Assembly (NCBI GenBank): GCA_027919835.1
Contig: JANVFP010000005.1
Span: forward strand, 992,001 to 1,056,000
Origin: Lentinula raphanica
Taxonomy: Eukaryota > Basidiomycota > Agaricomycetes > Agaricales > Omphalotaceae
Direction: 5' to 3'
Length of the DNA stretch: 64,000 bases
The notes under the pieces were generated by a model. The model saw only the letters and a list, made by a program, of their open reading frames with translations. It searched no databases and had not been told where the DNA came from. Shown here in pieces: positions 34,166 through 46,600 of this stretch (positions within the stretch are counted from its first letter, which is position 1; every line of letters starts with the position of its first letter). The translations under genes and the position numbers were made by a program.

Positions 34166-34967
34166 TTAAACGCTCAGCTCCGACTCGTCGGAGGAGCCTG
34201 GCAGTGGAGCCACGATTCCATCCTCATCGGAGCTGGCTAGAGTCATGGTTTCCAGCTCATCCTGCCTCTGCCTCTGTTTCCAATTCCTCACCCTCTGCCA
34301 CCAGGATTTGATTTTCGATCGCCAGTTCGGCCTCGAGCTCTCGGATTCGCGAATTCGGCGGTCGTGTTCCCGCCGAGCTTTTTGTAGTGCATCATTGAAG
34401 TAAGTCGTAGGATCTATCCCATTCGTTTCGCGATCCTGAATGATGTTTCTGTCGACAGCGAAACGAATGCCGGCCGTGCTGGCCCCACGAAACAACAACC
34501 CAGTGATGCCCTCTTCCGTTCTTATCACTTGCCCCCAATCATCACCTCCGATGTCAAATTGTATAAGGTTGTATGGATACCCACGGAATTCGCTCCCTTC
34601 CTTAAGTTTCCCTTTCATGCCATATTTCTTCAAGAATTTCTCGACCACGGCAGGTGCGTCTTTCTGGACTGGCAGTGGCAATTGTCCGTCTTCGAAGTTG
34701 TCGAATGCGTACTCTACTTCGAAACGAGAGTTTGGACCCGCTTTGGGCCTGGATTTACGAATTCCAGAAATTGACGGGTTCTGGCAACGAGGCAGAGACA
34801 AACGTCAGTATCGGTGTCAGCTGAAGGTATGCGAAAAAGCGTGTTGCGGGCTGTCGCAAGGGCCCACGTCTAATACTCACTAGAGGCTTTATGATAGGGG
34901 ACGCAATGGTAAGGTGAACAAGTCCCAAAATCAGGAAAGCGATCTCGACTCCAATTCGAACTTGCAT
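34166..34967 (-). CDS. Secreted protein of unknown family, paralogue B
   Basis: Not recognised. Exon 1 (34881-34967) encodes a signal peptide (MQVRIGVEIAFLILGLVHLT, cleaved near IASP). A 100 bp intron (34781-34880) leads in phase to exon 2 (34166-34780), for 233 residues. The mature part has KDAPAVVEKFLKKYGMKGKL, a DDWGQVIRTEEGITGLLFRG core, an Arg/Glu-rich helix (FNDALQKARREHDRRIRESE), a basic Trp segment (WRSKIKSWWQRVRNWKQRQ) and an acidic, Ser-rich C-terminus. Paralogue A shares the order, with clear substitutions and a shorter tail. No catalytic motif and no Cys-rich pattern were seen. Both copies keep open frames and splice sites despite divergence, which suggests both are under selection. 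Confidence 0.77.
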
Positions 34968-36470
34968 TGCCTGACGCTTCTGACAGTTGCTAATCCGACT
35001 ATGTGTGAGTCCCTCGAAATCAATCCGACTGACATAAGTACGAGCTGACTTACCTATCAGGAAGAAGATATTCGAGTGTATGATTTTGACTGCCGCCTTG
35101 AGGTGATTTTTTTCGCAAAGATAGAGATTAATATTCACTGTTAGATCGGAATGAGCATAACGAGCGGAACGAGGTAGTTCAACAGGGCCAACCTCGGTTT
35201 TTGAAGGGGTATGTTGATTGTTTAGTGAAGATAAGTAACGAGAAGTTCCTTTACGAATATGGATATGAATAAATAGTACTAACATTTGAAGCTTCAATAC
35301 CCCACTCACCCGTATCACTGAACGTCGGAAAGGGATACCAACCAAAAATTCGCTTCTGCGTTGATTCGGCTTGAAGATGACGCGGAAACGGCTCTCGTCG
35401 ACTCAGGAATACGCAGCGCCCGATAATAAGTGGTTTTCCTTGACCAGCAAGGAATCCGTTTGATGGATGAAAAGATAGTATGCCAACGACTATGACTGGG
35501 AGCGGGTGCTGGCAGGTGGTAGCACTGAGGTGAGACGAAACGATAGTAGAGTCCAATGGCAGTAACTCACAATTATAGCTCTGAGGGCATTTTGTCCACA
35601 TAGCCACCAAGTATACTCGCCAAGTATAGCCATCGCGGAAGGATCCGACAGAATGATGATTCGGGATTTGATAGTAACAGAGATCCTATGATACTGAGTC
35701 AGAGGAAATTATCCAGTGTTGAGCGAATTTCCTGCACCGTAACGGCCCTTTTGCAGCCTTCGGCTCGAATCTCAATGCTGAGACGTGCTTAAAAAGACGT
35801 ACGGAGCTCGAGGGCAAGGTACGTCCACATACTAGGTGTCGTTGAGAATGATACTTCAAGAACAGCCTTTCCTGCCACGACTCCAATATTCTGGAATCAT
35901 CTCAACATAGCGGCCTATCCGCTGCGAGTCCGAAAGTCCACTTCCGGAACCCTAGAACCTATTAGTACACCAGAGATTGCCCAGGATTGCCCTCGCTACG
36001 ACTCCGTCCGTCGAGTCCGTCCCCACCGGGTAACTGTGCAAGAATACATCAACCGACGAACATCTCAAGTCAAAGAAGATGGAGTATGATAGAACTATCA
36101 TTTCCTCGAATACATACTTATCTCGAGGTTGCTGTGCCTCCCTTATGCTCCATGTTTTTTGGGCTGGCGGATGAGGTGAAATGGCAAGGTATACAATACC
36201 GTATACTGATGTTTCCGAGTACCCTCGTTTACCGATGAATTCTCCCCTTCCGTCGCGATATTCTTTCAAATGGAATGGAGCTCAAAGAGCTCACTGCCCA
36301 GGTCGCCGCCGCCTCATCCGAAGCCCGTTGCTGTCTGTTGCTGTATCCAGATATGAATCGTGGGCCTTGTGAGGCCCCTGGCCTTGTGATGCCTTCAACC
36401 TTGTGCTCCTGCACATGCTGATAAGGGTCGATAAGGGGTAACGAGATGTATCCGAAGCTCAAAGGTATAA
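34968..36470. other. Upstream non-coding part of duplication unit B
   Basis: About 1.5 kb. It holds the 5' UTR intron (about 35000-35053) and presumed promoter of paralogue B. No other gene is supported; open frames are short and not conserved with unit A as protein. Confidence 0.45.
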
Positions 36471-37107
36471 TACTAGCTAATAAGAGCTAATACTTGCTTT
36501 CGGTTACTAATAGGAAATCTTAAAATCTCGATTCCAGTGAGCAGTGGTCATGACAGACGTCGATGGTGATTAGTGTTGATACTCTCAGGTGAAAGAGAAG
36601 AACGGATTGCGAGTTGAGCGACAAGTGACAGCGAGAGATATAAATTCAACGGCACAACAAAAGGAGACTGGAGAAAACTACAGAAGAGAAGATTCGTATG
36701 AGGACAGTAAGAGAATGTTATTTGAAGCATATATGGACGATCGATTCGAGTAGGTACGGGATGAAAAAAAAACAGAAAATTACTTGAAAGGAAAAAAAAA
36801 CGTTGAAGTGAACCTTATAAGAACACCCGAGTGACCTATCACAGAATACCACAAGCACAACAATGCAAGTAAATGGATGGATGTTCAAGAGAAGGTGTGT
36901 ACGATGAGCGAAGTAGAGGTCAAGGAATGTCAAAACGTGCCAGAAAGAAAAGAAAGGACAGACAAACAAACAGGAAAGGAAAACGAATGCGACGCATCAC
37001 ACGTAGAGATAGAAGGAAACAGTATGTTAGTATACACCCAATGTACACCCTAGTACAACTATATCTTTCATTCAGATTCCAAGTTTTTTTTCATGCATCT
37101 GCTATTC
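36471..37107. other. A/T-rich gap downstream of CCR4
   Basis: About 640 bp with A-runs (e.g. near 36764-36800). It likely includes the 3' UTR of CCR4. No gene or structured RNA was recognised. Confidence 0.4.
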
Positions 37108-39825
37108 TCACGAATATGGCGAATGTCCTTGTTCATCTTGTGCCGTATTCGTCGGTTCCTTCGGTGGTTTGACACGGAACTCGGCCATGATACAAATGTG
37201 ACTGAGAAGTAAAAGAAAAGCAATGGATGAGAAAACAAAAAACTCGTAGACACAAGCATAACTTACTCTGAAGGGAAATGCACATTCGGGAATCCCACAC
37301 ATTTGCTCATGTACACCGGATCGACCTCGCCTAGGACGGCGTTGACGGAAAGACTGGAACTGGAATACCAGATGTAGTCTAGCACTCCGCTGAACGAAGA
37401 CACATAATTCGTTGTTGGCAGCAGTTCAGGCGAGGATGACGATGCGGAAGACCTCAGAAGAGCAGGTGATAAATTGCTAGAAGAGGAAGCAGAGACCGAC
37501 GAAAGGCCGTGAGTCGACAACGAATTATAAGACTGGTGATTCCCGTTCAAAGCACCAGGCGCCGGTGTGGAACTCGTAAGCCTCCTCGGCGCATTCGTCG
37601 TCCCGGAAATTGGTGTCGCGGGTAGTTGATCAAACTGTTGCATCGGCTGAGGTGCTCTGGAATGTACGCTATGTACACCACTAGCCGGTGCAGCATACGC
37701 ACTCTTCAGCCCTAGCCAGCTTTTCAATCCCTCTGCGCTTCCTCCTCCTCCTGATCCTGGACCCGAACCTGCACCTCCAGTATACTTCCCATAAACATGC
37801 CCCATGAAATCAGGATGGTCCTTCCTCAACGTGCCAGTCGACAAGAACTCATAAACGCCTGAACCTGGGATAGAATTGAAATCGCCGCAGAAAATGAGTG
37901 GGATTTGTGAAGCGGAAGTGTATACCGGCGGTTTAGGCCGTTGACGACGTGGGGGAGGTTTTGAAAACGGTGATGTTGGAGGTGACGAAGAGGACGATGA
38001 AGGCGGCAAAGATGAGGAAGGTAAGGAGGAGGATGTAGGAGGAGGAGATGAAGGATCGGATGATGATGAGAAAGATGAATCGGCAGTTCCGTCGAAACCA
38101 TCGACTACATTACCATTCGTCTCGGGCCACAACCGTGGTGGCAGTTTAACGAACCTCTTTGCTACCTTCTCGACTTCCTCAACCATCAACGCGACGTGAA
38201 CCAACTTGACATCACAGAACTTGGGATCCCATAATATGTGCACGTTTGCTACCAGCACCCTGGAGCCTGTCTCCCTATTTTCAAACGCGCACACAGTCGC
38301 GATATGGTCTTTACCCAACACTCGATTGAACATATCCTCCGTCTTCTTGAAATCCTCTCTTTGCATCGCAACCGCACTGAACTCGACAAGATGCTTCTCG
38401 ATGAGCTGGTACTTGTCTGCACGGAAGAATGTCGCCAACCCATCAACGTACCGCCGCTCATTTTCGTTTGACATCGTCTTCGCACGAGACTTTGGCCAGT
38501 AGACTGAGTCGTACCCAGCATCGGAGAGGTGTTTGAGGAAAAAATCTTCATACGAAGTCACGTCAACCTCTTGAAGGCAGATGAAATCCGCATCGTGAGA
38601 GAGCAACTCCTCGCGAATGAGTTCCCGACGATAGTCCCAGGCGAGTGCCCAAGAAGGTGTGTAACCGTACAAGCGAACAGTTGCAGCGCGCTGGCAGAGA
38701 ATATTGTAGCACACAACTTTGATCGTCTCTGTGGATGGCGGCAAAGCCTCTTGTTCAGCTGGTGAGATAAGGGGTATCCATGACCGGCGCTGAGGGGCTT
38801 CTGGGACAGGACACGAGTCTCGAAGGTAGGCTATCAAGGCGGGTGTACCGTCCTTCGTAATAAGATTTTTGAGGCTGTTGTCCAAAGGGTTGCCTTCGAT
38901 GCCAAGAGTTTGTAGCTGATGTAAAGTCCCAAACTCGTGCGGGATAGACATAATCTGGTTATCGAAGAGATAGAACTCCTTTAAAGACACCAGCATGCCT
39001 ATTTCAGGCGGCAACGTCGTCAGCGAATTCCCAGATAGATCCAGCAACTCCAAATTCCTCAGTTGTGAGATCTCTGGCGGGATTGCAGTGAGTCCGTTAT
39101 GGTTGAGATATAGGTTGGCGAGGAATGTGAATGAGAACAGGCCAGAATTTGGGGGAAGATTCTTGATGCCTACTCCACCCATGTCTAATGACGTCCATGT
39201 CGCTCCGGAGCGTGGTCTGGGTGGCTCAGCGATAGGTGCGACCGTCGAGGACGGATGGCTGGCATTGCCATTCGCCAGTGGTGAAGAGTCTGATAGCAAG
39301 AGCTCATCTGGAGGCGGCTTTGGATTCTGATTTGGATTGGTGATAGGGATAGCAGCTTTAGCCACTGTTCGGGACGCCATTGCGCTCGCTCGCGCTCGAT
39401 GATGAGGAGAGCGAGATTGACGCACAATCTGTAGATGGACGTTAAAAAGCTAGCTTGAGGTGTGTACATACAAAACTCACCTCGCACTTCAACAACTGCT
39501 GCTGCCAATGTTGTGCGAGCGGAACACTGGCAGGACTCCCTTGATTCATCACCACATGGTGTTGTTGAATAGGCGGGCTCGGATAATGAGGATTGTGGTG
39601 ATTATGAGTATGACTATGACTGTGATTATGAGCGTGGTTTGTCAAGTTCTGCGGTGGTTGTTGGCTAGATAGAAGCTGGTGATGGGTTAAGGGTGGACCA
39701 AGATGTTGATGATGATGAGGCTGAGTGTAAATGCCATAGCCAGGTGAAGTTGAAGGCGGTGGGCCGCCTACAGACTGACGAGGCCAGGAATCACTTCCTA
39801 GTTTCTGGCCTGCTGTAAAATACAT
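37108..39825 (-). CDS. CCR4: CCR4-NOT deadenylase subunit Ccr4
   Basis: Ccr4 is the Mg-dependent poly(A) 3' exonuclease of the CCR4-NOT complex and starts mRNA decay in the cytoplasm. Three exons (39481-39825, 37267-39428, 37108-37201) join in phase to 866 residues. After a Gln/His-rich N-terminus come leucine-rich repeats (LANLYLNHNGLTAIPPEISQ; LELLDLSGNSLTTLPPEIG). The exonuclease-endonuclease-phosphatase domain follows: VVCYNILCQRAA, DFICLQEVDV with the catalytic Glu, RVLVANVHILWDPKFCDVKL, IPLIFCGDFNSIPGSGVYEF, and near the end LDYIWYS and VGFPNVHFPSDH. Two low-complexity inserts interrupt the domain: a Ser/Pro insert (~38000-38090) and a Gly/Ser/Pro-rich one (~37440-37760). An in-frame ATG at 39882 would add a hydrophobic stretch; 39825 (MYFTAGQKLGS) is preferred. 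Confidence 0.93.
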
Positions 39826-39961
39826 CAAGCATGGGAGTAAGAGAAAGAGTACAAGGGGATGAATGACAGATGACCTAATCATCTCTCCTCCCCAACCTTA
39901 TTTTCTTCGGACTTTTGTTTAAACCATATTCTTCAATATCTTATGATATAAAAATTACTTG

Positions 39962-41330
39962 CTACAGTCTACTTCTCATTTGTGAACCATCTTCTCTACT
40001 GTCCAAACGTACATCCTTCACCGAGTCCCACAGGATATCCCATATAGCCTTAGCCGTTGCTTCAGGAGAGGTCTGTACCATCTAGATAGGCAAAATTAGA
40101 TCGTCGTCTAGTCACGAATTCAACAGTACTCGCCATGTGTCCAACATCCTCTACCCTCCTTACAGACGTAAACACCCTCCCCTGTTCCGGATCCTCCAAA
40201 CCGTCTTTCATCTCCCGAGAAAATAGATCGTCGATATCTCCCCATAAGACATGAATAGGTATAACTGGTCTATGGCTTCCTCCCGGCTTAGATGCCTTCG
40301 AGGTCAACTCCAACGCCATTTGATCAGATTCCCCAATATGTGCATTCGCAGTGCACAACAAATTTAACTGCCACAACGCAGGTAAACTCTGTCTCAATCC
40401 TCTCTCATACGCCAACGACTCTGTCCGTCTTGCGCATCTCAGCGTCACAGCACCCTCGCTTTGTTGACCCAGCCCATATTCAACATACCGGTCTAACACC
40501 CTAGCATCCCACATGCACCATGGCATTTTCTCCGCCAGCCAAGCCCTGGCTTCTTCTTTCGAAGCCCAGGTATCTTTCCGTTTTGCCATGAGGCGCGTCA
40601 TCGTCTGAAGAAGAGGCGTGTGCCGGGAAAAGTCGAGAAAGGCTGGGCCGGGTACTATGGCGGGCTCGATGAGGATGAGGGAGTGGAAGATGTTTTGAGT
40701 TTGGAGGACGGGAAGCGGGAAGAAGGTAGTCGTAAGAATACTGCGAGTAGATATGATTGTGAGCGATTGAACATGCAACAGAGATGGTTGCTTACGCGGC
40801 AGTAGTGCTCGCAGAATGAGCGACCAAAACAAACTTGGTTTCTCGATAACTCGGATCAGCCCCAAGGATGTCTCGTCGAAGGGTGACGAACGCATCAGCA
40901 TAATCCCAAGAGGCTACGAGAACGTTGATCTATACGAACATGCTCTTCAATGACGGTACTTACACCAAGTCTCCGGTCTCTCCCTTATAACCTGTTCATT
41001 CAATAACGCAGCTTCGCCATGGTTCTGTGCGTCTATGGCCCAGCATTCTCGGATATGTGGTGTACGAGATGGATGTTGAGAGTCTAGAACGAACAGTTGC
41101 TCAATCGTGGGTTCCCAATGTTCTTTATCTGTTTGTGAAGAGCATGATACACTCGATACACTGGAGAAAAACGGTTTATACACACGATATCCAGTTCCAT
41201 GTGCTATCAATAACACCAGACCTTGCTTTGAAGTTGATCCCGTGGTTCGATAACATTTTGCCGAATTCAGCAACGAAAGTCCAGTGGTATGAGTCTCGAA
41301 TGTAAGCGAGGATATGTCGAGAGCGACCAT
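39962..41330 (-). CDS. Alpha/beta hydrolase fold protein
   Basis: A soluble alpha/beta hydrolase; the substrate is not predictable. The N-terminal oxyanion region LLIAHGTG is joined across a 57 bp intron (41129-41185) to YHKEHWEPTI, a pattern seen in fungal hydrolases of the Lpx1/AKT2-like type. WAIDAQNHGEAALLNE follows. The nucleophile elbow is KFVLVAHSASTTA, with Ala where most relatives have Gly before the HSx motif. The acid and His regions are near IPIHVLWGDIDDLFS and VEDVGHM. The final intron appears to begin with GC (ATG|GCGAGT) and the last exon ends at TAG 39962. One internal join (near 40930) did not resolve cleanly. No signal peptide. It lies about 140 bp upstream of the same-strand CCR4 gene. 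Confidence 0.82.
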
Positions 41331-42815
41331 GTTGGTGCAAATGTGGTTATGCTGACGGTGGTGAGTGTAAAGTGACAGACGTGCTTCTAGTTTGTTTGAG
41401 GTTCTCAGCGGGATTTAAAGGGAAAAAACCTGTGTGGGTAATGATAGAAGTGTTAGAAACACGTTTGACCTCATCTGGCTCTTGAGCCGAGTGAAATAGA
41501 GCTTATAAGGCCGAATACGCCACAATATCACGGACTTTATGGCAGTTCGTGCTTTGTGACGTCGGAAAGAGAGGGAAAGTCGACGGAGGAAAACATAGGC
41601 GACGGGTTTTGCGTTGTGTTTCTTGTTTGAGCTGATAGGACAAGTCACTGCTGGAAGCAAACTGGAAGGACGAATTTCAAATAATACCCTCTATGTAAGT
41701 ACTTGATTGCTGCATACAAGAGGAATGAGTTACAAGTTGAAACGTCTCAGCTTCAATCAGGAATGGTTGATCACCTACCTTCGGGATTCTGAATTGTCCT
41801 GCGGGACGGCGCATAATTGCGATGACTACTAGTACAATCGATTATCGATTTTCCTCGTCGAACTCGACCCTTCTCAGCCGAGAAAAGATGAGGCTACAAA
41901 TTGTGGCAATTACTGACAGAGAGAAATGATAGAAAGGTCGAAAGCTCAAACCATACAGTTGGCAAGACTGTGCAACAGCATCCGTCTTGAAGCATACTTC
42001 ACTCTCCTGACACGACCACTATGATGAGTTATTAGTCTGCCTATAAGCGACAGTTGATTCTGCACTCACCGCCGCTTGATTGCTCACGACTTACGACTCA
42101 CATGAGTTCCCGATTACTCTTCTCTGTCGAAATTTCCTGAAGTTAATCATCATCCGGCCGAGAGCTGCAATGGGATGTCTTTGCGGCAGGACTTCGAACT
42201 CGAATAGGTACTGGAAGTCGACCGGGGGCTCTTCGGCGTCATGACGAGGATATTTATTGTTTCAATACCTGAGCTTTCTGGTGGTCTTGAACATATGACG
42301 GTCTATGACGGGCTCAAGTTGAGGAAACAATGAGCAATGGATTGCTCATGGTACGCGATCGGTGAGTCACTACAGGGGGCAAGGATTTCGGGTGGCGGGC
42401 TGAATAACCACGAATGGTAAACGTTCGAACATCTACCACTAAGAGCCCAGGACATACTGCTATGATAGATTCAATTAGCAGAGCCTAGGATCGCATCCTG
42501 AGCTTTCAGAACGCTGGCAACCTCACAACTCGCCTCCAGGTCGGATAGTCCCGCGAGACTGTTGTCGTACTAGAGATCTTGAGCCACGCCGAGCGTATGA
42601 CTTTGTAGCAAAGTGTTGTAGAGTAGAAAGAGATAAAGCACTAGAATGTATTCGATTATCGCGGTTGGATTGAAGTTGCAAGTTCCACGTGGTTTGTGTA
42701 CTTGCTGAGTCACACAGTTCCATCATCACTCATCACTCTCAACGGTCAACCACCACCATTCGCCTACCTTTGCCCTCTTAAGTGGCGCAACCGATTTTTA
42801 CATTCGATACTCACG
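41331..42815. other. Intergenic stretch between divergent genes
   Basis: Nearly 1.5 kb between the hydrolase (minus) and bZIP (plus) genes. Only short frames without family resemblance are present. It presumably contains both promoters; no repeat or RNA gene was recognised. Confidence 0.4.
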
Positions 42816-43604
42816 ATGTCCCAATCGCCATCCTCTTCTTCTACGCCGCCTGCTTCAGCTTCCGTAGGCGAAACTGGCACGCCGACCAACGGTCTCTCAC
42901 TCCCACATTCCTCACAAGTTGACGCGGAAACTCTGTCACTCCGAGCCAAGAATCGAAGGGAGAGGAATAAACTTGCTAGCAGAAAGTGTAGAGCTCTGAA
43001 GGTGATACTTTGATTACCTTCGACTGTGAATATGAATTGCTCAACGACTAAAAAGTCCGCGAGGTTAGTGTACCTCGACGGCCGGGTAGCCGAGCTCGAA
43101 GAAGAGGTTCGAGTGCTTCGGGCTGCATTAGGAACATCTGCAAACAGTATTCCTTCAGCTATTGAGCCAGAGCTACCAACACCGAACCTGACGCCTCAAT
43201 CATCGCTCTCATCTATCTCTTCCTCTTCCACACGATCTCTCGCATCCCTCAAATCATCTTCCCTGGCTTCCATCACCTCCACTTCCTCCATGGAAACAAT
43301 TCCTGATGTGGAGATAGACGACGATAAAGACACCTCAATCGCTGACCTCAAGCGGGAGAACGAGGCGTTGAAGGCATGTATGGCCAAGTTCGAACAAGAA
43401 TGGAACGCTGCCGTTACTACACTGGGTTTAAAAGGCACTCCCATCAATGGTAAACAGTCTGCCACCACTGTTTCTGCCATTGACGATCCCAAAGCTTACA
43501 CAGCTACGGAGAATGCTCCAACCGATTCAGAGTCTTCTCCACCTGCCCACTCCCTTGCTACCTTGATCGCAGCAGCGACGCAACTCACCTCCCACTCCTC
43601 TTGA
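42816..43604 (+). CDS. bZIP transcription factor
   Basis: Nuclear DNA-binding protein. Exon 1 (42816-43001) and exon 2 (43056-43604) join in phase over a 54 bp intron, giving 244 residues. The basic region AKNRRERNKLASRKCRALK contains the invariant Asn and Arg of the bZIP signature (N-x7-R). The intron falls right after it. The zipper continues SARLVYLDGRVAELEEEVRV with heptad positions L, V, L, V, L, but is short. A Ser-rich linker and a second possible coiled coil (IADLKRENEALKACMAKFEQ) follow. The short N-terminus is Ser/Pro/Thr-rich. The target genes cannot be told from sequence. The Arg/Lys pattern RKCRALKK resembles fungal regulators of the Gcn4/AP-1 superfamily in general; no subfamily is claimed. 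Confidence 0.88.
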
Positions 43605-46600
43605 GCCAAATATGCCACTCATGCATGCGTTGGAGGGGGAACCAATCATACCAGGTGGTCGATCTATATCCTTCTACATATAACATATAACATGGTTTTA
43701 TGCTCTGGACATTGGCTTATCACCTGCCATGCCCTGAAATCTTATATTTACTCTGTGTTGTAAAATGCTTTCTAACCAGTTTATACCTAAGTTCACGGTA
43801 GAGGATGTACGAAATGCCCAATGGCATATTAAGTGTAGCTCAAGATTCGGGATTCATGTTATTTCACACCATGGCTTTTTATCATATGGTGCGATTGTTT
43901 TCATTCAACCTATTGCTATCTCATCTTCGCGGGTTCGGTATGACCAACATCAGCAATTCCTCTACTACGAACAGCTACTAGCCCTCTCCATCGAACAACC
44001 GATCCACCTCCAGTCCCACAACTGAACTATCGACTTCCAAATAGTCAACCGGGTAGTATTCGCCGCATTGATTATCACAGATAAGATGGGGGACCGTTTG
44101 CTGTCCTCGCAATAACTTCTACTTATGCAGAGGCCTCGAATGACCTTGTTGACGTCCGATACGACCATCAAGATTCAGCGCCAGCCTGCAACCTCGGGCG
44201 CGCCGGAGGAATGGACATCGGGTTATTCGGATTCCGAGTACTACCAACCCCGAAGTCTCTTGGACAACAGTGACCAATGGACCCTCTTGTCTCCCTATAT
44301 TGATTCAGCTTACGGAAGTTCACTCGCTTTCTCTTCGTTTGCTTCCTATGTTGTGGGACAACTACTTATACTTCGGCGGTATGAATGGATAGCAAGTCGC
44401 AGCGATTCGGAGGAACATTGGACATGTCTCTAATAGCAATACCAGCCCCACTCTAATTGCTCTCTGATTCCAGAGCGCATCAACGAGGGAATTGGATATT
44501 TATCGAGTACTATCCGATGATGTTCAGTAAATCGTTAACATTCGGTATTGAATCAACATAACTTCATACCATTCAAGTGGACATTTCACCGAGACTGTTT
44601 TCTACTGCAGATGCAAAGACTCAATCTGAGAGCATTTACAGGAGCTCTCCGGGTTTGTTGTATGACCCGCACGAATCGTGAATGTGATCATGGCGTTGTC
44701 AGCCTCTGGTTAGCACTCCCGTTGAACGAGGAGCTTAAGGAAGCTTCCTCCTAATAGACACAAAGAGAGAAATGAAAATATTTCCAAGCAACCTAGGAAA
44801 CGAGATGACATACACCTGGACTTCGCCGCCCAATGTCAACAACACCCTTTCCCTTGAGCACTGTTGCCATAACGCAGGCGTTGTAGTCGTACATTTGGGA
44901 AAAGACCACTGGAACACGAGGCTATTGGTCAAGATAGTTAGTCCGTATAGCCCCCTCCGTTGAACCGTTTTGCGGGGTTCATTAATCAGATTTAAAGGTG
45001 ACTTACCGTTCGCGGTTAGCTAGACCAAATGGCACAAAACGATATACAAGCCTCAAAGTCCGTAGTCTGAATATGCGTTATTCAGATCTCACATTGGTTA
45101 GAATCAAATAAGTGGCAGAGATACCGTCCTCTTCAAATATTTTCGTTTAAATCCGAAACTCATTGGCATAACCGGGAGCACAATGGGACGTGGCTGTCAG
45201 TGGACTCTGTATGTAGATCGTGACTCAGATCGTCTCTACTACGGTACCATTTCGAAGCGAAACGCACCGGAGGAAGCTATGTACTAGCGCTGGTATTTTT
45301 CATGCCACCGATGTCGAAGTCCCGCGTGGATTGTTGGGCTGAATCATACGAAGTGTAAGTTTCAACAGCTGGAATTCGGACCGATGGTTGTCCTGACTTG
45401 ACCTGAGAAATCACAAATACTTGCGCCGGCCAGTTTCGAGATTGAACGTCGAACAGTTAGTTCGGGAGAAGAATTGATACGAGTCGAACAAACGAATTTT
45501 TGGAAAGAAGGATGGCACTGGTACTAGCCACTCCGAGTCAACACACGAGCGTCAGGCAATTAGTGCTAAAAGACCGACAGGGAATCAGAACATCAAACAA
45601 GATCCTAGTTGTATTTGCTGTTCAAGGATGGTACCGGTCCTTTCAATGCATATAGAGTCGGATCTATCGGTATCAATGGACTCCGAGCGACAAGGCATCG
45701 TCTCTTCGAGCTCCGATTGAACCCTCCAGTTGTTCGAAAGGTGCCAGGTGAGATGACACCGTACGAACAGTGGTGTTGTTAGTTTGCACAACAAACCGCA
45801 GTGTGTAATATGTGACGTGGACAGGAGAGGGTGGGGGGAAATCCTCAGAGATCATCACGTCCAACCCCAGGCTTGGGGGAATGTCAAACAAGAAGGTACT
45901 CTGGATAGCCAGTAATACGCATTCCCTTTTTTTCGCCATTCCTACCATCTCGGCCTGCATTCAAAAGGAACGAAACGCTCTGCATAGACGTTTTACATCA
46001 ATTGAGGAAATTTTTGGAGCAAAAGATGATGAAGCTTTCATATCAACCTCATACGCATCACCTGTGTGACAAGGTTACTGTATCGGAAGCTTTATGATCT
46101 TGACGGTTCCGAATCATTCGTAGATGGTCCCCAGCAGGTCATATGGAACCGTGAAAGAGGTTCTAGGTGTATCATCCTGAGAATGCTATATTGCATCTGC
46201 GTGATATATTTCTCTGCGGAGTGGAGAATTTACTCACCAATGGCGCGAGAGAAAATTATCTTGTCTCAAGTCATGAATTGCATGAGTAGTATCCATCGCA
46301 TTTAACCTTTTCTCACATTCAGCCACCGTAAGCCACCGTTCAATGTCGAGTCTGGGGGGGGGAATGAGTTGAGTACCTCGCAGTTATACAACACTCGCCG
46401 CTGCGAAATCTCGATTTGACATCTGCCAATAGGTACCTATAATCAGTTTCATACCCTCATTTTTTCTAGCTACACCATACGTGTCCAGACTCCAGATAGA
46501 ATGACGAGTTGCCACGTCAATGGCTATAGTACATGGTGAGTATAATGTAAGTCAGTTCCAGCGAAATCACAAGGGGCGCTAACTCACAGCGGGCATGGTT

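Larger units (their letters stand above)
33925..36460. repeat. Tandem segmental duplication, unit B
   Basis: Second copy of the unit described at 31400-33900, head-to-tail with it. It contains the muskelin exon 1 stub, the complete secreted-protein paralogue B and its upstream region. Similarity in the distal part includes AGCTCACTGCCCAGG near 36287 and AAGCCCGTTGCTGTC near 36321, both also in unit A. Divergence is substantial in coding and non-coding parts, so the duplication is not recent. The right boundary is approximate. Confidence 0.85.

Noticed and set aside
44125..44433. Plus-strand frame of about 100 codons with protein-like composition
   Set aside because: No flanking exon, family match or supporting signal was found, so it is only mentioned in the gap description.
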